NCBI GenBank assembly: GCA_030150315.1
Contig: JASLGB010000240.1
Coordinates: 1-7,977, forward strand
DNA: 7,977 bases
Direction: 5' to 3'
Origin: Dokdonella sp.
Lineage (GTDB): Bacteria > Pseudomonadota > Gammaproteobacteria > Xanthomonadales > Rhodanobacteraceae
Position numbers and translations under genes: made by a program. Numbering within the stretch: position 1 is the stretch's first letter; each line of letters begins with the position of its first letter. Shown in pieces: positions 5,987 to 7,977 of this stretch. The notes beneath the pieces are model-generated. The model was not told the DNA's origin. It made no database searches and saw nothing but the letters and a program-made list of their open reading frames with translations.

Positions 5987-7425
5987 CACGCAGCCCCCTT
6001 CGTCGCGATGTGGGCGACGGCCAGTTCATTGGCGATGGCGCCGATGTCGCCGGCCCCGGCCAGCAGCAGCAGGTCGCCTTCTTCGAGCAAGGGCGCCAGC
6101 GCCAGCGCCAGATCGCGTGGATGCTCGACCAGCACCGGATCGACCTTGCCGCGCGCACGCACGGCGCGCGCCAGTGCGCGGCCATCGGCGTTGGCGATCG
6201 GCGCCTCGCCGGCCGGATACACCTCGGTCAACACCAGCACGTCCACTTCCGCCAGCACGTTGGCGAAGTCGTCGAGCAGGTCGCGGGTGCGCGAATAGCG
6301 ATGCGGCTGGAAGGCGACGACCAGACGCCGCTCCGGCCAGCCGTCGCGCGCTGCCGCGAACGTCGCGGCGAGTTCGCGCGGGTGGTGGCCGTAGTCGTCC
6401 ACCAGCAGGGCGCGGCCACGCTCGTGGCCGATCTCGCCGCGCATCTGGAAGCGGCGGCCGACACCCTGGAATTTCGCCAGCGCCGACTGCAGCGCAGCGC
6501 GCGTGACGCCGAGCTGCCAGCCCACCGCGCAGGCGGCCAGTGCGTTCTGCACATTGTGGCGGCCGGGCAGGTTCAAGGTGACGGGCAACGGCTCCGGATC
6601 GTCCGGCAGGTGCATCAGGAAATGCGTGGTGCGTCCCTCGCGACGGATGTCGCTGGCGCGCACATCGGCCTCGGCGTGGATCGCGTAGGTCAGCGTGCGG
6701 CGGTTGGTGGCGCGGGCGAGCGCCGCCACTTCGGGATCGTCGACACAAAGCACGGCCACGCCGTAGAACGGCAGCCGATGCAGGAAGTCGGCGAAGGCGC
6801 GCTTCATGCGCTCGAAGTCGCCGTCGTAGTTTTCCAGGTGGTCGGCATCGATGTTGGTGACGATCGCGATGACCGGCGACAGCATCAGGAACGAACCGTC
6901 CGACTCGTCGGCCTCGGCCACCAGATACTCGCCGGTGCCCAATCGCGCATTCGCGCCGGCCGCGATCAGTTGTCCACCGATGACGAAGGTCGGATCGAGG
7001 CCGGCTTCGGCCAGCACGCTGGCGGTGAGGCTGGTGGTGGTGGTCTTGCCGTGCGTACCGGCAACGCCGATGCCGCGACGGAAGCGCATCAGCTCGGCCA
7101 GCATCTCCGCGCGCGGCACGACCGGAATGCGGCGTTCGCGCGCGGCCACCAGTTCCGGGTTGTCCGGCTTGATCGCACTGGACACGACCAGAACGTCGGC
7201 GTCGGCCACATGTGCGGCGTCGTGGCCGAGGTCGATGCGCGCGCCGAGCTCGGCGAGGCGCCGGGTGGTCGCGTTGTCGGCGCGGTCGGAGCCGGAAACC
7301 GAGTAACCGAGATTGCACAGCACTTCGGCGATGCCGCTCATGCCGACGCCGCCGATACCGACGAAATGCACGCGACGGAAGTCCTGCATGATGTCGCCGT
7401 GCTGATGGACGCGGATCGGTGTCAT
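5986..7425 (-). CDS. murC: UDP-N-acetylmuramate--L-alanine ligase
   Basis: MurC adds L-alanine to UDP-MurNAc with ATP, the first amino-acid step of peptidoglycan synthesis in the cytoplasm. The 479-residue product is family length. In order: the UDP-binding N-domain with VGIGGVGMSGIAEVL (22-36) and SSAIKPDNPE (82-91); the central ATPase domain with P-loop GTHGKTTTTS (123-132), EADESDGSFL (171-180) and NIDADHLENY (191-200); the NVQNALAA adenine-side motif (291-298); and the C-terminal domain with DDYGHHP (343-349) and FQPHRYSRT (372-380). The ATG at 7425 has a strong GGAGG seven bases upstream and overlaps the murG stop as ATGA. A later ATG at 7389 (residue 13) is nearer the usual N-terminus of some homologues but lacks a ribosome binding site. 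Its TGA stop overlaps the ddlB start. Confidence 0.99.
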   Translation of the reverse strand: MTPIRVHQHGDIMQDFRRVHFVGIGGVGMSGIAEVLCNLGYSVSGSDRADNATTRRLAELGARIDLGHDAAHVADADVLVVSSAIKPDNPELVAARERRIPVVPRAEMLAELMRFRRGIGVAGTHGKTTTTSLTASVLAEAGLDPTFVIGGQLIAAGANARLGTGEYLVAEADESDGSFLMLSPVIAIVTNIDADHLENYDGDFERMKRAFADFLHRLPFYGVAVLCVDDPEVAALARATNRRTLTYAIHAEADVRASDIRREGRTTHFLMHLPDDPEPLPVTLNLPGRHNVQNALAACAVGWQLGVTRAALQSALAKFQGVGRRFQMRGEIGHERGRALLVDDYGHHPRELAATFAAARDGWPERRLVVAFQPHRYSRTRDLLDDFANVLAEVDVLVLTEVYPAGEAPIANADGRALARAVRARGKVDPVLVEHPRDLALALAPLLEEGDLLLLAGAGDIGAIANELAVAHIATKGAA

Positions 7426-7977
7426 GCGGCCACCTCCAGGCAGGCATCGGCGATGCGGCGCGCGGCATCCGGGCGCGCCAGCGTGCGCGCGGCCTCGCCC
7501 ATCGGCACCAGACGCGCGCGCTGCGACAGGCCTTCGATCGCGGTGCCGAGGCGCTTGACGAAGTCGTCGCCCTCGGCGACCAGCACGCCGCCGCCGGCCT
7601 GGACCATGCCGAGCGCATTGCGGGTCTGGTGGTCGTCCACCGCGTGCGGGTACGGCACGAGGACCGAGGCGACGCCGGCAGCGGCGAGTTCGGCCAGCGT
7701 CAGCGCGCCGGCGCGGCAGATCACCAGATCCGCAGTGGCGTAAGCCGTTGCCATGTCCGCGACAAAGGGCACCACCTCGGCATCGACACCGAGATCGGCA
7801 TAGGCCTTGCGCGTTTGTTCGAGATTCTTTGCGCCGCATTGATGACGCACTCGGTACTCCAAGCTTGATCCGCGCCGGTTCAGCATGTCCGGCACGAGGG
7901 TATTGAGGCTGCGCGCGCCCTGGCTTCCGCCGAGCACGAGGATTTCCAGCGGCGCCCCGCGCGCGGCGGCGCGCTGC
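7422..7977 (-). CDS. murG: UDP-GlcNAc:lipid I GlcNAc transferase, C-terminal part (5' end outside window)
   Basis: MurG is a peripheral inner-membrane GT-B glycosyltransferase that converts lipid I to lipid II. Only about 184 residues are visible; the frame is open through the right edge, so this is a boundary truncation, not a broken gene. The visible part covers the end of the N-domain/linker, ILVLGGSQGARSLN (the second glycine-rich loop), then the C-terminal Rossmann domain binding UDP-GlcNAc: PFVADMATAYATADLVICRAGALTLAELAAAG and HAVDDHQTRNAL, with the conserved Gly-Ala-Leu-Thr, Glu, Gln and Asn of the donor site. An apparent GTG start at 7937 falls within the GGSQGA strand and is not a start, because the preceding residues QRAAARGAPLEIL continue the fold. 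Its TGA (7424-7422) overlaps the murC ATG. The C-terminus ends ADACLEVAA. Confidence 0.97.
   Translation of the reverse strand, partial: QRAAARGAPLEILVLGGSQGARSLNTLVPDMLNRRGSSLEYRVRHQCGAKNLEQTRKAYADLGVDAEVVPFVADMATAYATADLVICRAGALTLAELAAAGVASVLVPYPHAVDDHQTRNALGMVQAGGGVLVAEGDDFVKRLGTAIEGLSQRARLVPMGEAARTLARPDAARRIADACLEVAA
7433..7437 (-). promoter_or_regulatory. Shine-Dalgarno of murC
   Basis: GGAGG inside the last codons of murG, seven bases before the murC ATG at 7425. It decides that start over the downstream in-frame ATG at 7389, and lets ribosomes load on murC independently as well as by coupling through the ATGA overlap. Confidence 0.85.

Noticed and set aside
5950..7743. Plus-strand open frame of 597 codons opposite murC and murG
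   Set aside because: Long only because GC-rich coding DNA lacks stops on the opposite strand; composition is biased and no motif is seen.

Overview
This window is a contiguous piece of a bacterial division and cell-wall (dcw) cluster. All main genes lie on the minus strand, so transcription runs from the right edge to the left: murG (3' part only), murC, ddlB, ftsQ, ftsA, ftsZ, lpxC. The DNA is GC-rich with strong third-position G/C. The gene order ddlB-ftsQ-ftsA-ftsZ-lpxC, the E. coli-like FtsZ tail DYLDIPAFLRRQAD and a 303-residue LpxC point to a gammaproteobacterium. From recalled LpxC sequences of Xanthomonas and relatives I infer the Xanthomonadales (Lysobacter/Rhodanobacter side); no search was run.

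Right to left: murG, murC, ddlB, ftsQ and ftsA form an unbroken chain in which each stop overlaps the next start by 1 to 4 bases (ATGA at murG/murC, ddlB/ftsQ and ftsQ/ftsA; GTGATG at murC/ddlB). The chain ends at ftsA. A 191-bp gap with a GC-rich hairpin separates ftsA from ftsZ, which has its own strong ribosome binding site. A 291-bp gap with a 15-bp-arm hairpin separates ftsZ from lpxC. After lpxC comes a clear intrinsic terminator (262-292, minus strand). At the far left the last 24 codons of a plus-strand gene converge on lpxC and are followed by their own terminator-like hairpin (90-120).

Functionally, MurC, DdlB and MurG supply the peptidoglycan precursor: UDP-MurNAc-L-Ala, the D-Ala-D-Ala dipeptide, and lipid I to lipid II. 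FtsQ, FtsA and FtsZ build the septal ring that uses it. LpxC commits UDP-GlcNAc-derived substrate to lipid A, competing with peptidoglycan synthesis for UDP-GlcNAc.

I see no mobile element, CRISPR array, rRNA or tRNA, and no sign of an undescribed system. The gene content is conserved core. Points worth a second look are small: a second, degenerate copy of the FtsZ tail motif inside its linker, hairpins in the two gaps, a long Pro/Ala-rich FtsQ tail, an lpxC ribosome binding site inside a small hairpin, and a G7 run at the ddlB/ftsQ junction.
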